The translations under genes and the position numbers were made by a program. The notes under the pieces were generated by a model. It searched no databases. It was not told where the DNA came from and was given only the letters and a program-made list of their open reading frames with translations. Source: an uncultured Chloroflexota bacterium (GTDB taxonomy: Bacteria > Chloroflexota > Dehalococcoidia > Lucifugimonadales > CAJWER01). Taken from it: DNA of 5,909 nucleotides. Shown here piece after piece: positions 1-4,989 of the stretch (positions are counted from its first letter, which is position 1; the number at the start of each line of letters is the position of its first letter). The stretch covers positions 1 to 5,909 of the forward strand of contig CAJWER010000191.1 in the NCBI GenBank assembly GCA_913030785.1. Direction: 5' to 3'.

Positions 1-197
1 AGGAACCACTGGTAGCCCTCTTGTACCTTCTCTCGGCCCAGGAACTGCGAGCCGTTAACGTGGGGACCCATCGAGCCAAAGAAGTCGCACTCGTCGGCCA
101 TGCAGTCCATCAGCACATCGATATCGTGGTCGTTCCACGCATTTCCGAATTTTTCCAGTAGCGCGACTTTCACTTGGTCACTAACAGCGGTAGCCAT
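1..197 (-). CDS. SnoaL-like / NTF2-fold protein, partial (C-terminus beyond left edge)
   Basis: The frame opens at the ATG at 197 and runs off the left edge after 65 full codons, so only the N-terminal part is visible. The start is well supported: a perfect AAGGAGGT Shine-Dalgarno lies at 204-211, 6 nt before the ATG. The translation begins MATAVSDQVKVALLEKF and continues through WNDHDIDVLMDCMADE, an acidic-aromatic stretch, and LGREKVQEGYQWF. The pattern W-x-x-H-D-hydrophobic, then 'ADE', then G-R-E-x-V is typical of the N-terminal helices and first strands of the SnoaL/ketosteroid-isomerase-like branch of the NTF2 superfamily. These are small (about 120-150 aa) cone-shaped cytoplasmic proteins with varied isomerase, hydrolase or cyclase roles or none known. 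The exact reaction cannot be told from this fragment. It has its own likely promoter box upstream and lies 239 bp after the preceding gene, so it may be a separate transcription unit. Confidence 0.8.
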   Translation of the reverse strand, partial: MATAVSDQVKVALLEKFGNAWNDHDIDVLMDCMADECDFFGSMGPHVNGSQFLGREKVQEGYQWF

Positions 198-203
198 GAT
201 CGG

Positions 204-211
204 ACCTCCTT
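204..211 (-). promoter_or_regulatory. Consensus ribosome binding site of the SnoaL-like gene
   Basis: The minus strand reads AAGGAGGT, a full match to the anti-Shine-Dalgarno complement, 6 nt before the ATG at 197. A second purine-rich GAGGAG occurs about 10 nt further upstream. The site fixes the start of the SnoaL-like gene and suggests efficient translation. Confidence 0.8.
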
Positions 212-239
212 GTTGCTCCTCTTTTTAACAGATAGGGAG

Positions 240-245
240 ATTATA
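240..245 (-). promoter_or_regulatory. Candidate -10 box (TATAAT) for the SnoaL-like gene
   Basis: The minus strand carries a perfect TATAAT hexamer 42 nt before the ATG at 197, which would give a 5' leader of roughly 35 nt containing the strong ribosome binding site. No convincing -35 hexamer lies 16-18 nt upstream: the best is GTTTCC or TTTCCT, with 2-3 of 6 matches in a pyrimidine-rich run, and there is no TGn extended -10. The promoter call therefore rests on the -10 box and its position alone. An activator-dependent promoter is possible. Confidence 0.4.
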
Positions 246-435
246 TGTACTTGTGGGAGGGAGGAAACCACCACGGCCCTCGGCAAGGAGATATCGCCCC
301 TTGGCTCGTCCCAAACTCAGAACCGGGTAGGGTACAGACCTTCATTCTCGTTTAGACTGGCTCCCACGTCTAGGTCAAAGTGCACTTGCCCATGGGCGTG
401 CCACTCTCCGCCCAACTAAGCGCGCGCAATGCCGC

Positions 436-464
436 CCTAGCCCTGCAGGGCTTTATGGGCTAGG
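436..464. repeat. Inverted repeat overlapping the stop codon of the kinase-like gene
   Basis: CCTAGCCC at 436-443 pairs perfectly with GGGCTAGG at 457-464 across a 13-nt loop. The same stretch also holds a competing perfect 14-bp palindrome, AGCCCTGCAGGGCT, at 439-452. Both involve the TAG stop at 437-439. A transcript of the minus strand could form one stem-loop or the other at the 3' end of the gene. No T-run follows on the minus strand, so it is not a textbook intrinsic terminator. A transcript-end stabilising hairpin or chance in GC-rich coding sequence are both possible. Confidence 0.35.
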
Positions 465-1114
465 AGACGTGAACGGTCGCTTTCTGACAGGTGCGGGCCG
501 ATGTCCTTGGCGAACTGGGCCAGAGTCTCGTCCGGAGTCATATCGGTCGTGTCGTAGGTGAGCCGGTACCGGAGGGTAGACGCGGCGATTTCCTCATCGA
601 AGCGTGCGAGGACGTATTCGATGTCCTGCTCCTTGAGCACGCCTCGGGGATGAGGTGACTCCTTGAGCCGCTTGGCGATTGCCTCTGGGGACGCCTTCAA
701 CAGCACGAGCACGGTGTCGCGAGCGACCTCCATGATGTGGTTCTCGATGTTGCGACCAATGGCCGAGCGGCTACCGTCATGGCCGTAGTCGTAGTACAGC
801 GGCCCGTAGACCGCGTCCTCGATATGGAAGCCGACCATTATGTTGTCGTGATCGGCGTAGAACGCGTCGTTCAGGTGGTACATGATCTGGTGGTTCTGGA
901 TCATCGCCTTGAGCTTAGGGCTCAGGGCGTTGACCTGGACGTACTCCTCTTCCGTGAGGTCGCCATGGCCGATGTCAGGGAACGCAAAGTGGTCATGGAA
1001 CGGCGGCATGCCCTGCGGTATCGGAGGCCCGAGCGTTTCCTCGATCCAACCCGCGACATTCTTCGCCAACGTACTCGTACCCGAGTACTCGCAACCTGTG
1101 ATGATCAGCCTCAT
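437..1114 (-). CDS. P-loop nucleoside/nucleotide-kinase-like protein with atypical Walker A
   Basis: A 225-aa soluble protein without signal peptide or membrane segment. Residues 3-17 (LIITGCEYSGTSTLA) are strand 1 plus a P-loop of the form GxxxxG-T-[ST], placed exactly at the N-terminus as in small kinases. The start is therefore secure, and a GGAAGGA ribosome binding site lies 10 nt upstream. Further kinase-like parts are strand 'TVLVLLKASPEAIAKRL' at about 134-150, which matches the 'hhhL-x-[AV]-SPE-x-h-x-x-R' strand-helix of deoxynucleoside and thymidylate kinases. An Arg/His-rich LID-like stretch, ESPHPRGVLKEQDIEYVLARF (split for length: ESPHPRGVLKEQ, then DIEYVLARF), follows at about 152-172. 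An acidic HIED motif at 97-100 could bind metal. Known: such proteins phosphorylate nucleosides, nucleotides or small metabolites with ATP. Odd: residue 13, normally the catalytic lysine, is Thr (ACG, one base from AAG). Substrate unknown. It lies 193 bp after the DHDPS-like genes, with a mobile-type repeat between, so operon membership is doubtful. Confidence 0.75.
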   Translation of the reverse strand: MRLIITGCEYSGTSTLAKNVAGWIEETLGPPIPQGMPPFHDHFAFPDIGHGDLTEEEYVQVNALSPKLKAMIQNHQIMYHLNDAFYADHDNIMVGFHIEDAVYGPLYYDYGHDGSRSAIGRNIENHIMEVARDTVLVLLKASPEAIAKRLKESPHPRGVLKEQDIEYVLARFDEEIAASTLRYRLTYDTTDMTPDETLAQFAKDIGPHLSESDRSRLLAHKALQG

Positions 1115-1166
1115 TTTCTGTGGGTCCTTCCTAGTGTCTTATCGGCAAATATGGCCTCTCAACATA

Positions 1167-1271
1167 TGTCATTCTGAGGAGTCTCCGACGAAGAATCTGG
1201 GGAAGGGTCGGCCCTTGGCGTCAATAGTCCGATAGCCCCGCCTAAGATCCTTCACTTCGTTAAGGATGACA
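1167..1271. mobile_element. 105-bp MITE-like element with imperfect terminal inverted repeats
   Basis: The element begins TGTCATTCTGAG and ends with the near complement AAGGATGACA. The left arm (1167-1198, ending GACGAAGAATCT) and right arm (1245-1271, starting AGATCCTTCACTTCG) are imperfect inverted repeats of about 27-32 bp. They share TGTCAT at the tips and GAAG(A/G)ATCT at the inner end. The left arm carries about 5 extra bases. The 46-bp centre is GC-rich with no reading frame of its own. No clear target-site duplication flanks it (left ends 'cata', right begins 'agct'). It sits between the kinase-like gene start (1114) and the stop of the second lyase paralog (1308). The arms resemble dispersed palindromic repeats (TGTCATTCTGAGCG...GAAGAATCT type) that I recall from environmental bacterial genomes including Chloroflexota. 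That is memory, not a search. It would fold into a long hairpin in RNA. Confidence 0.6.
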
Positions 1272-1276
1272 AGCTC

Positions 1277-1297
1277 TGGCGCCTAAAATGGCGCCTA
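1277..1297. repeat. GGCGCC hairpin / 9-bp direct repeat just after the lyase paralog
   Basis: TGGCGCCTA occurs twice in direct orientation (1277-1285 and 1289-1297), separated by AAA. Because GGCGCC is self-complementary, the pair also makes a 6-bp all-GC stem (1278-1283 with 1290-1295) with a 6-nt AT-only loop. On the minus strand this hairpin falls about 12 nt after the TAG stop of the gene at 1308-2282, a position suited to a terminator. No T-tract follows, so intrinsic termination is only a possibility. It directly abuts the 105-bp repeat element and could be connected with that insertion. Confidence 0.35.
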
Positions 1298-1307
1298 CAG
1301 ACAAGAC

Positions 1308-2282
1308 CTATCCCAGGATAGACTGGTTCCAGTCCACCCAGTCCATAGCACCGCTGGTTACGACCAGATTCTTGTAGTGCTCAATATACGCATCGGACGG
1401 TGATGCTTGTCCAGGGAACCATGGGCCCGCATCCAATCCCATCGCCTTCAGCAGAATCAGTGCATGGGGTCCGTCGGCGACCATCGGGTTGGCGGGTGGA
1501 GTGTCGCCTCCCGGGCCATAGACCGGCTCGAACCATAGCTGTTTGTAAAGCGCGTCGTACTCGTCGAACTTCCCTTGCTCTATCAGGTCAATCCGGTGCA
1601 GCGAAAGCCTCGGGGCCACGTTGCCGTACACATCAACGAAGGCCCGCATGCCATACTTTGAGCCTTGGGAAAAGAATGGCGCATTTTCGACAAAGACGAA
1701 CCGATCGCCGTAGAGCTGCTGCATCCCGACATACTGGTCTATGCTGGGCGCACTCCACTTCAATCCGACAATGTTCTCCAGGTCCGCGAAGCGCTCGAAC
1801 AGGGCCCTGCTGAAGGAGTAGCCAGGCTGCGGCATAACCCAGAAGCTGTTGTACAGCACTAGGCCGATGTCTACCCGGTCGTTCACGTACTTGTGGTGGA
1901 GGAAGATGTCGTCCTCGGTTGGCAGCGAGTAGTGGGGGGGACACAGTAGTACAAAATCGACGCCGGCGTCAGCGGCCACCTGAGCCCTCCTGGCCGCCTT
2001 CCGGGCGCTCAGCTCCGCGATCATCACCATCGTCGGAGTCTGGCCTTTGGCCTCGTCTACCACAAGCTTCGCGAGGTCGGCGAACTCGCCGTCCTCCAGC
2101 ATGTACGCCTCTCCGACGCCGCCCGCTATCAGCAGGACGCCTTTGCCCTCCACGATGCCCTGATCAATAAGCCATCGTACATGTTTGCGCTGGCTGTCCA
2201 GCAGCAAGTTGTAGTTGTCGTCATTGAACGTCGGCATCGACAGAATGCTGCCGAATAGTTTTTCCCTGCGAGTCCTACCCAT
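1308..2282 (-). CDS. DHDPS/NAL-superfamily class I lyase, paralog B
   Basis: 324-aa cytoplasmic TIM-barrel protein of the dihydrodipicolinate synthase / N-acetylneuraminate lyase family. Seen (numbering from ATG 2282): LLIAGGVGEAYML at 50-62 replaces the family's GTTGE loop. CPPHYSLPTEDD at 114-125 matches the 'PYY' segment with Tyr118 retained. LYNSFWVMP at 143-151 holds the presumed catalytic Tyr144. IVGLKWS at 171-177 holds Lys175, the expected Schiff-base lysine. The C-terminal tail ends WVDWNQSILG. Known: members use the lysine to bind a 2-keto acid and carry out aldol cleavage/condensation or dehydration. Odd: both GTTGE threonines and the YNxPxR arginine are missing, so lysine biosynthesis is unlikely and the substrate is unknown. 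Start: ATG 2282 is chosen because AGGAG lies 9 nt upstream. The longer frame from 2339 starts inside a palindromic repeat and lacks a ribosome site. It is closely paralogous to the gene just upstream (39 of the first 60 residues identical by hand count). Confidence 0.85.
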   Translation of the reverse strand: MGRTRREKLFGSILSMPTFNDDNYNLLLDSQRKHVRWLIDQGIVEGKGVLLIAGGVGEAYMLEDGEFADLAKLVVDEAKGQTPTMVMIAELSARKAARRAQVAADAGVDFVLLCPPHYSLPTEDDIFLHHKYVNDRVDIGLVLYNSFWVMPQPGYSFSRALFERFADLENIVGLKWSAPSIDQYVGMQQLYGDRFVFVENAPFFSQGSKYGMRAFVDVYGNVAPRLSLHRIDLIEQGKFDEYDALYKQLWFEPVYGPGGDTPPANPMVADGPHALILLKAMGLDAGPWFPGQASPSDAYIEHYKNLVVTSGAMDWVDWNQSILG

Positions 2283-2291
2283 TGTGATCAG

Positions 2292-2296
2292 CTCCT
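2292..2296 (-). promoter_or_regulatory. Ribosome binding site deciding the start of lyase paralog B
   Basis: AGGAG on the minus strand, 9 nt before the ATG at 2282. It selects this codon over the in-frame ATG at 2339, which would add 19 residues of low-complexity, non-family sequence (MESLSNHSPESRNNQELIT). The aligned start then matches that of the paralog (MTDVRQEKL against MGRTRREKL). Confidence 0.75.
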
Positions 2297-2322
2297 GATT
2301 ATTGCGTGATTCGGGACTATGG

Positions 2323-2373
2323 TTCGACAGGCTCTCCATGAACGGCCTTTCCGCTCACCCTGAGCCTGTCGAA
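2323..2373. repeat. 51-bp palindromic intergenic repeat (TTCGACAGGCTC type)
   Basis: TTCGACAGGCTC (2323-2334) and GAGCCTGTCGAA (2362-2373) are perfect 12-bp inverted repeats. After four unpaired positions the stem resumes with TGAACGG (2339-2345) against CCGCTCA (2351-2357, one mismatch), leaving a 5-nt loop CCTTT. The whole fills the short 94-bp gap between the two lyase paralogs, starting 3 nt after the stop of the upstream gene. It resembles REP-like palindromes of the form TTCGACAGGCTCAGGGTGAGCGG that I recall in several environmental bacterial genomes (not checked). In the shared transcript it would form a stable hairpin that could protect or attenuate message between the two genes. Confidence 0.7.
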
Positions 2374-2376
2374 GGG

Positions 2377-3345
2377 CTACTCCACGATTGATTGATCGAA
2401 GTCGATCCACTCACGGATGCCGCTCGCATCGATGCTCTTGCGCGTGTGTTCGACGTAGGCCGCGGAGGGCTGCGCCTGGGCGGGGAAGTTCGGCCCCGGC
2501 TCGAGGCCCATCAGCCGCCATCGCACATGGCCGAACACGCCGTCGCCGACGCTGCCAAAGGTCGGCGCGTCGGCCGTGTTCAGCTCGTTGTCGGGATCGA
2601 AGTGCAGCTTTGCAAGTAGCGCGTCCAACTCGTCGTACCGGCCCTCGCTGAACAGCTCCCACTTGTGGGCGGTCAGCCTTGGGGCCACGTTGCCGTGGAA
2701 GTCCACGAAGCCCTTCATACCCAGGCGTGCGCCCATCGAGTTCGTCCCGTTGTCGATAAAATTGTACTGGTCGGCGAACAGCTTCAGTATGCCCGCATAG
2801 TGAGCGACGCTGGCCGAGCTCCACTTGAAACCCACCACGTGCTCCAACTCGGAAAACCGCTCGAACAAACTCCGCGTCAGCTCGAACCCATTGGGCATCA
2901 CCCAGAAGTTGTTGTAGGTCATGATGGCAACATCGGCTGCATCGTCGATGTACTGGTGGTGCATGAAGATGTCGTCCTCGGACGGGCTGGAGTAGTGGGG
3001 CATGCCCAGCTCCAGGAAATCGATGCCTATGTCCGCGGCTCGGCGCGCCCTCCTGGCGACCGCCCTTGTGCTCAGGTCGAAGATGCCGGCCATGGTAGGA
3101 ACCTTGCCCGCCGTCTCCTCGACCAGTACCTCCATGAGGGCGTACAGCTCGTCGTCCTCCATGAAGTAGCCCTCGCCGTAACCCCCCGCGATGAGCAGCA
3201 CCGCGTTGCCCTCGGCGACACCTTGACTCAGTAGCCAACGGATATGCTTACGCTGCTTGTCCAGCAGCAGGTTGTGGTTCTCGTCCTTGAACGTAGGAAG
3301 CGAAATTATCGCACCGACGAGTTTTTCTTGGCGCACGTCGGTCAT
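2377..3345 (-). CDS. DHDPS/NAL-superfamily class I lyase, paralog A
   Basis: 322-aa soluble TIM-barrel protein, first gene after a strong promoter. Seen (numbering from ATG 3345): LLIAGGYGEGYFM at 50-62 in place of GTTGE. GMPHYSSPSEDD at 114-125 keeps Tyr118. TYNNFWVMP at 143-151 has catalytic-type Tyr144. VVGFKWSS at 170-177 has the Schiff-base Lys174. GNVAPRL and the end WIDFDQSIVE are shared with paralog B. Known: the family forms an imine between the lysine and a 2-keto acid, for lyase or dehydratase chemistry. Odd: the GTTGE threonines and the carboxylate-binding arginine after YNxP are absent, replaced by bulky FWVM, so this is not DapA. The matching substitutions in both paralogs point to one distinct subfamily. 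Start: ATG 3345 has AAGGAG 7 nt upstream. The longer frame from TTG 3420 would begin exactly on the promoter -35 hexamer. A paralog pair may form a heteromer or act on related substrates (inference). Confidence 0.87.
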   Translation of the reverse strand: MTDVRQEKLVGAIISLPTFKDENHNLLLDKQRKHIRWLLSQGVAEGNAVLLIAGGYGEGYFMEDDELYALMEVLVEETAGKVPTMAGIFDLSTRAVARRARRAADIGIDFLELGMPHYSSPSEDDIFMHHQYIDDAADVAIMTYNNFWVMPNGFELTRSLFERFSELEHVVGFKWSSASVAHYAGILKLFADQYNFIDNGTNSMGARLGMKGFVDFHGNVAPRLTAHKWELFSEGRYDELDALLAKLHFDPDNELNTADAPTFGSVGDGVFGHVRWRLMGLEPGPNFPAQAQPSAAYVEHTRKSIDASGIREWIDFDQSIVE

Positions 3346-3352
3346 GTAACGT

Positions 3353-3358
3353 CTCCTT
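3353..3358 (-). promoter_or_regulatory. Ribosome binding site deciding the start of lyase paralog A
   Basis: AAGGAG on the minus strand, 7 nt before the ATG at 3345. With the promoter just upstream it shows that the upstream 25 codons of the open frame (from TTG 3420) are leader and promoter DNA, not protein. Confidence 0.82.
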
Positions 3359-3391
3359 GTAATTTCAAAAAAATCTTTCGTAATAGTAGGG

Positions 3392-3420
3392 AGTTTAGCG
3401 AGGGCGCACCCCGCCGTCAA
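3392..3420 (-). promoter_or_regulatory. Sigma70-type promoter of the lyase pair
   Basis: The minus strand shows TTGACG (3415-3420; 5 of 6 to consensus) and TAAACT (3392-3397; 4 of 6) with an ideal 17-bp spacer. Transcription would start near 3385, giving a leader of about 40 nt that contains the AAGGAG site before the ATG at 3345. The DNA immediately upstream of the -35 is AT-rich. The promoter separates the lyase pair from the two upstream genes, which end at 3512, and so marks a new transcription unit or an internal promoter of a longer operon. Confidence 0.7.
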
Positions 3421-3434
3421 CGGGTAAATCAGAG

Positions 3435-3453
3435 CAATTTCAAATGCAAATTG
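3435..3453. promoter_or_regulatory. Inverted repeat upstream of the lyase promoter, possible operator
   Basis: CAATTT (3435-3440) and AAATTG (3448-3453) form a perfect 6-bp inverted repeat around the 7-nt centre CAAATGC. The centre lies about 59 bp upstream of the predicted transcription start, a usual place for a dimeric activator. A further 8-bp palindrome AATCGATT is at 3471-3478. The cognate regulator is not in the window, so binding is inference from symmetry and position only. Confidence 0.3.
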
Positions 3454-3511
3454 GAATCGCGTTGTCGGCGAATCGATTTCGTTGACTTTTGTAGATCAGA
3501 CCAAGCTCTGC

Positions 3512-4978
3512 CTAGCGAAATTGAATGGAGTATAGATCGGCATCAGCAAGCTGAACTCTAAGCCTTACAGGCTGTCCGGCTAGCCCCGAAAGGTCAGAAC
3601 CGCCTTCCCATTTCACCACTCGCGCCAGGTCGTCCCCCCACACCTCGTGGCAGTCGTTCAGTGAATATCCTGGAACGACCGTCCCTCCGGGGTCCTGCAC
3701 CTCAATCCGGATACCACCAGCAGCACCCGTCGAAAAATTCAGTGCAAGTTTACTGCCCTGGAACGTCATAGGCTTTGTCAGTACTTCCCCGCCACTCAAC
3801 TTCGCATTGATTGACACGAAGCCGTCGATTCGCATGGTGAAGCGCCGCAGTCTCTCGACGTTTTCGGCCTGCTCTACGGCTTCCTGGGAATAGATAGACA
3901 ACTCACGCTCCGACCCTTCAATGTGTGAATTCGTCTCCAAAAGACCTATCGCCTGGTAGTTATCGCCATAGAACCAATTTTCGGTCAACCTCAGCCCTGG
4001 CCGAATAAATGACTCGGGCCAGACGTCAAACTCGTACCCATCACGGCTTGTCATGAACATGCCGTCCGTGACGGCGGTCCCACTACGCTCTCCCCATGAG
4101 GCGCGTACACGACGATAATCGAGCTGAGGCAGCGCCAGCGTAGACTCGGTCCAACCTCTGTCGACATACCTAGTAGGGAAGCCAAAATAGATATGAGGAG
4201 CCCGATAGTAGGGGAGTACGCCGTTGGTGTACAGTTCGCTGACGCGTCCAGGCGAATAGCCCAGCCACTCAGGTGTAGGCCACTCCAAAAAATTCTTGGT
4301 GGTCGACGTCTTGATGTCGCGGCCGTTCTTGTTGCCTCTCTCATCCTTTCCAGGCCGGAATTCGCGGTGGTATTCGCGGTATTCACCTCGCACCGAGTCC
4401 CAGAAGGCCAGGTTTGTAGAGTCGAACGCGCCGTCGGTTATCACCGGATGGTCGGCCATGAGTGACCAATGGATCGCGTTGGCAGACTTGAATGCGTACA
4501 ACCCCCCGTACATCTTCTCGTAGGCCACGGCCTTGTAGAGTGCGTCGGATGCGCAATTCGGGTTGTCATCTCGAAATGGCACGAAGGATTGGGTCTTTGG
4601 CCCATCCAGAATAATGTTGTTGTCCCTGGAGCTTCCAAACTCACACAGGCCCAGAGAGGGTTTTCCCCAGGTAATGCCGTCGGAGCTCTCGGCGTAGCAG
4701 ATGACCTCCGGGTGCACCTTGAAATCCTTCTTGGTCCAGTCCACGTCGAGGCCGCGGTAGTACATCCGATAAATGTCGCCGTCTTGAAATATGGTGAAGG
4801 AGCCACACGAGTTGCCCTCCCATGGATCGGTAAATCGCATGACCACCTCTTGGGCAGCCGGCTGATGCAGTATCCGCGTCGCCCCGTGAAGGCGGTCGAC
4901 CAGGTAGTCGTCGACAAACAACTCCAGTCTGGAGCCTATGTCAATTGGTCGGCTGCTCTGAGACAGGGGCGTCCTCAT
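3512..4978 (-). CDS. Glycoside-hydrolase-like beta-propeller protein (GH32/43-like), unassigned
   Basis: 488 aa, no signal peptide or membrane segment, so probably cytoplasmic. The N-terminus has SRLELFVDDYLVDRLHGA (residues 16-33), then DPWEGNSCGSFTIFQDGD (51-68) and YRMYYRG (70-76). Repeated 'W/F-D-G-x-Y-R-x-Y-Y' and 'S-x-D-G-I-T-W' blade-like motifs follow (AESSDGITW near 96-104, FKSANAIHWS, MTSRDGYEF). The last 110 residues (from RFTMRIDGFVSI) look like an all-beta sandwich module with GGIRIEVQD and RLRVQLADADLYSIQF. The FVDDYL...PWEGN...MYYRG pattern is one I recall in uncharacterised Planctomycetes and Chloroflexota proteins related to five-bladed propeller glycosidases of the GH32/43/68 group. 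The enzyme activity is unproven and I cannot assign the catalytic acids. The ATG at 4978 is 11 nt after the stop of the hydrolase gene, with AAGGG overlapping that TAA as a modest ribosome site, so the two genes are likely translationally coupled. Confidence 0.72.
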   Translation of the reverse strand: MRTPLSQSSRPIDIGSRLELFVDDYLVDRLHGATRILHQPAAQEVVMRFTDPWEGNSCGSFTIFQDGDIYRMYYRGLDVDWTKKDFKVHPEVICYAESSDGITWGKPSLGLCEFGSSRDNNIILDGPKTQSFVPFRDDNPNCASDALYKAVAYEKMYGGLYAFKSANAIHWSLMADHPVITDGAFDSTNLAFWDSVRGEYREYHREFRPGKDERGNKNGRDIKTSTTKNFLEWPTPEWLGYSPGRVSELYTNGVLPYYRAPHIYFGFPTRYVDRGWTESTLALPQLDYRRVRASWGERSGTAVTDGMFMTSRDGYEFDVWPESFIRPGLRLTENWFYGDNYQAIGLLETNSHIEGSERELSIYSQEAVEQAENVERLRRFTMRIDGFVSINAKLSGGEVLTKPMTFQGSKLALNFSTGAAGGIRIEVQDPGGTVVPGYSLNDCHEVWGDDLARVVKWEGGSDLSGLAGQPVRLRVQLADADLYSIQFR

Positions 4979-4989
4979 AATTGGGGCCC

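Noticed and set aside
388..397. GCCCATGGGC palindrome in the spacer as a terminator of the kinase-like gene
   Set aside because: The loop would be too small without opening the stem, no T-run follows, and it is 40 nt past the stop.
174..419. 81-codon plus-strand frame in the spacer before the SnoaL-like gene
   Set aside because: Starts inside the SnoaL-like coding region, crosses its ribosome site and -10 box on the opposite strand, and has low-complexity Ser/Thr/Arg content with no upstream Shine-Dalgarno.
1157..1162. TTGAGA on the minus strand as a -35 box for the kinase-like gene
   Set aside because: No acceptable -10 hexamer at 16-18 nt. The nearest (GATAAG, TAAGAC) have spacers of 13-15 nt.
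737..1177. 146-codon plus-strand open frame opposite the kinase-like gene
   Set aside because: Antisense of a well supported P-loop protein, and it runs into the repeat element; Val/Arg-rich shadow translation.
2665..3234. 189-codon open frame on the plus strand opposite lyase paralog A
   Set aside because: Antisense shadow: composition dominated by Val, His, Gly and Leu, no family resemblance, and wholly within a confident gene.
2411..3238. 275-codon open frame on the minus strand inside lyase paralog A
   Set aside because: Offset frame of a clear DHDPS-family gene. The translation is rich in Arg, Gly, His and Pro with no recognisable fold, typical of a GC-rich shadow frame.
1308..3345. 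Naming the two lyase-family genes dapA
   Set aside because: The GTTGE threonines and the YNxPxR arginine needed by dihydrodipicolinate synthase are absent in both, and no other lysine biosynthesis gene is present.
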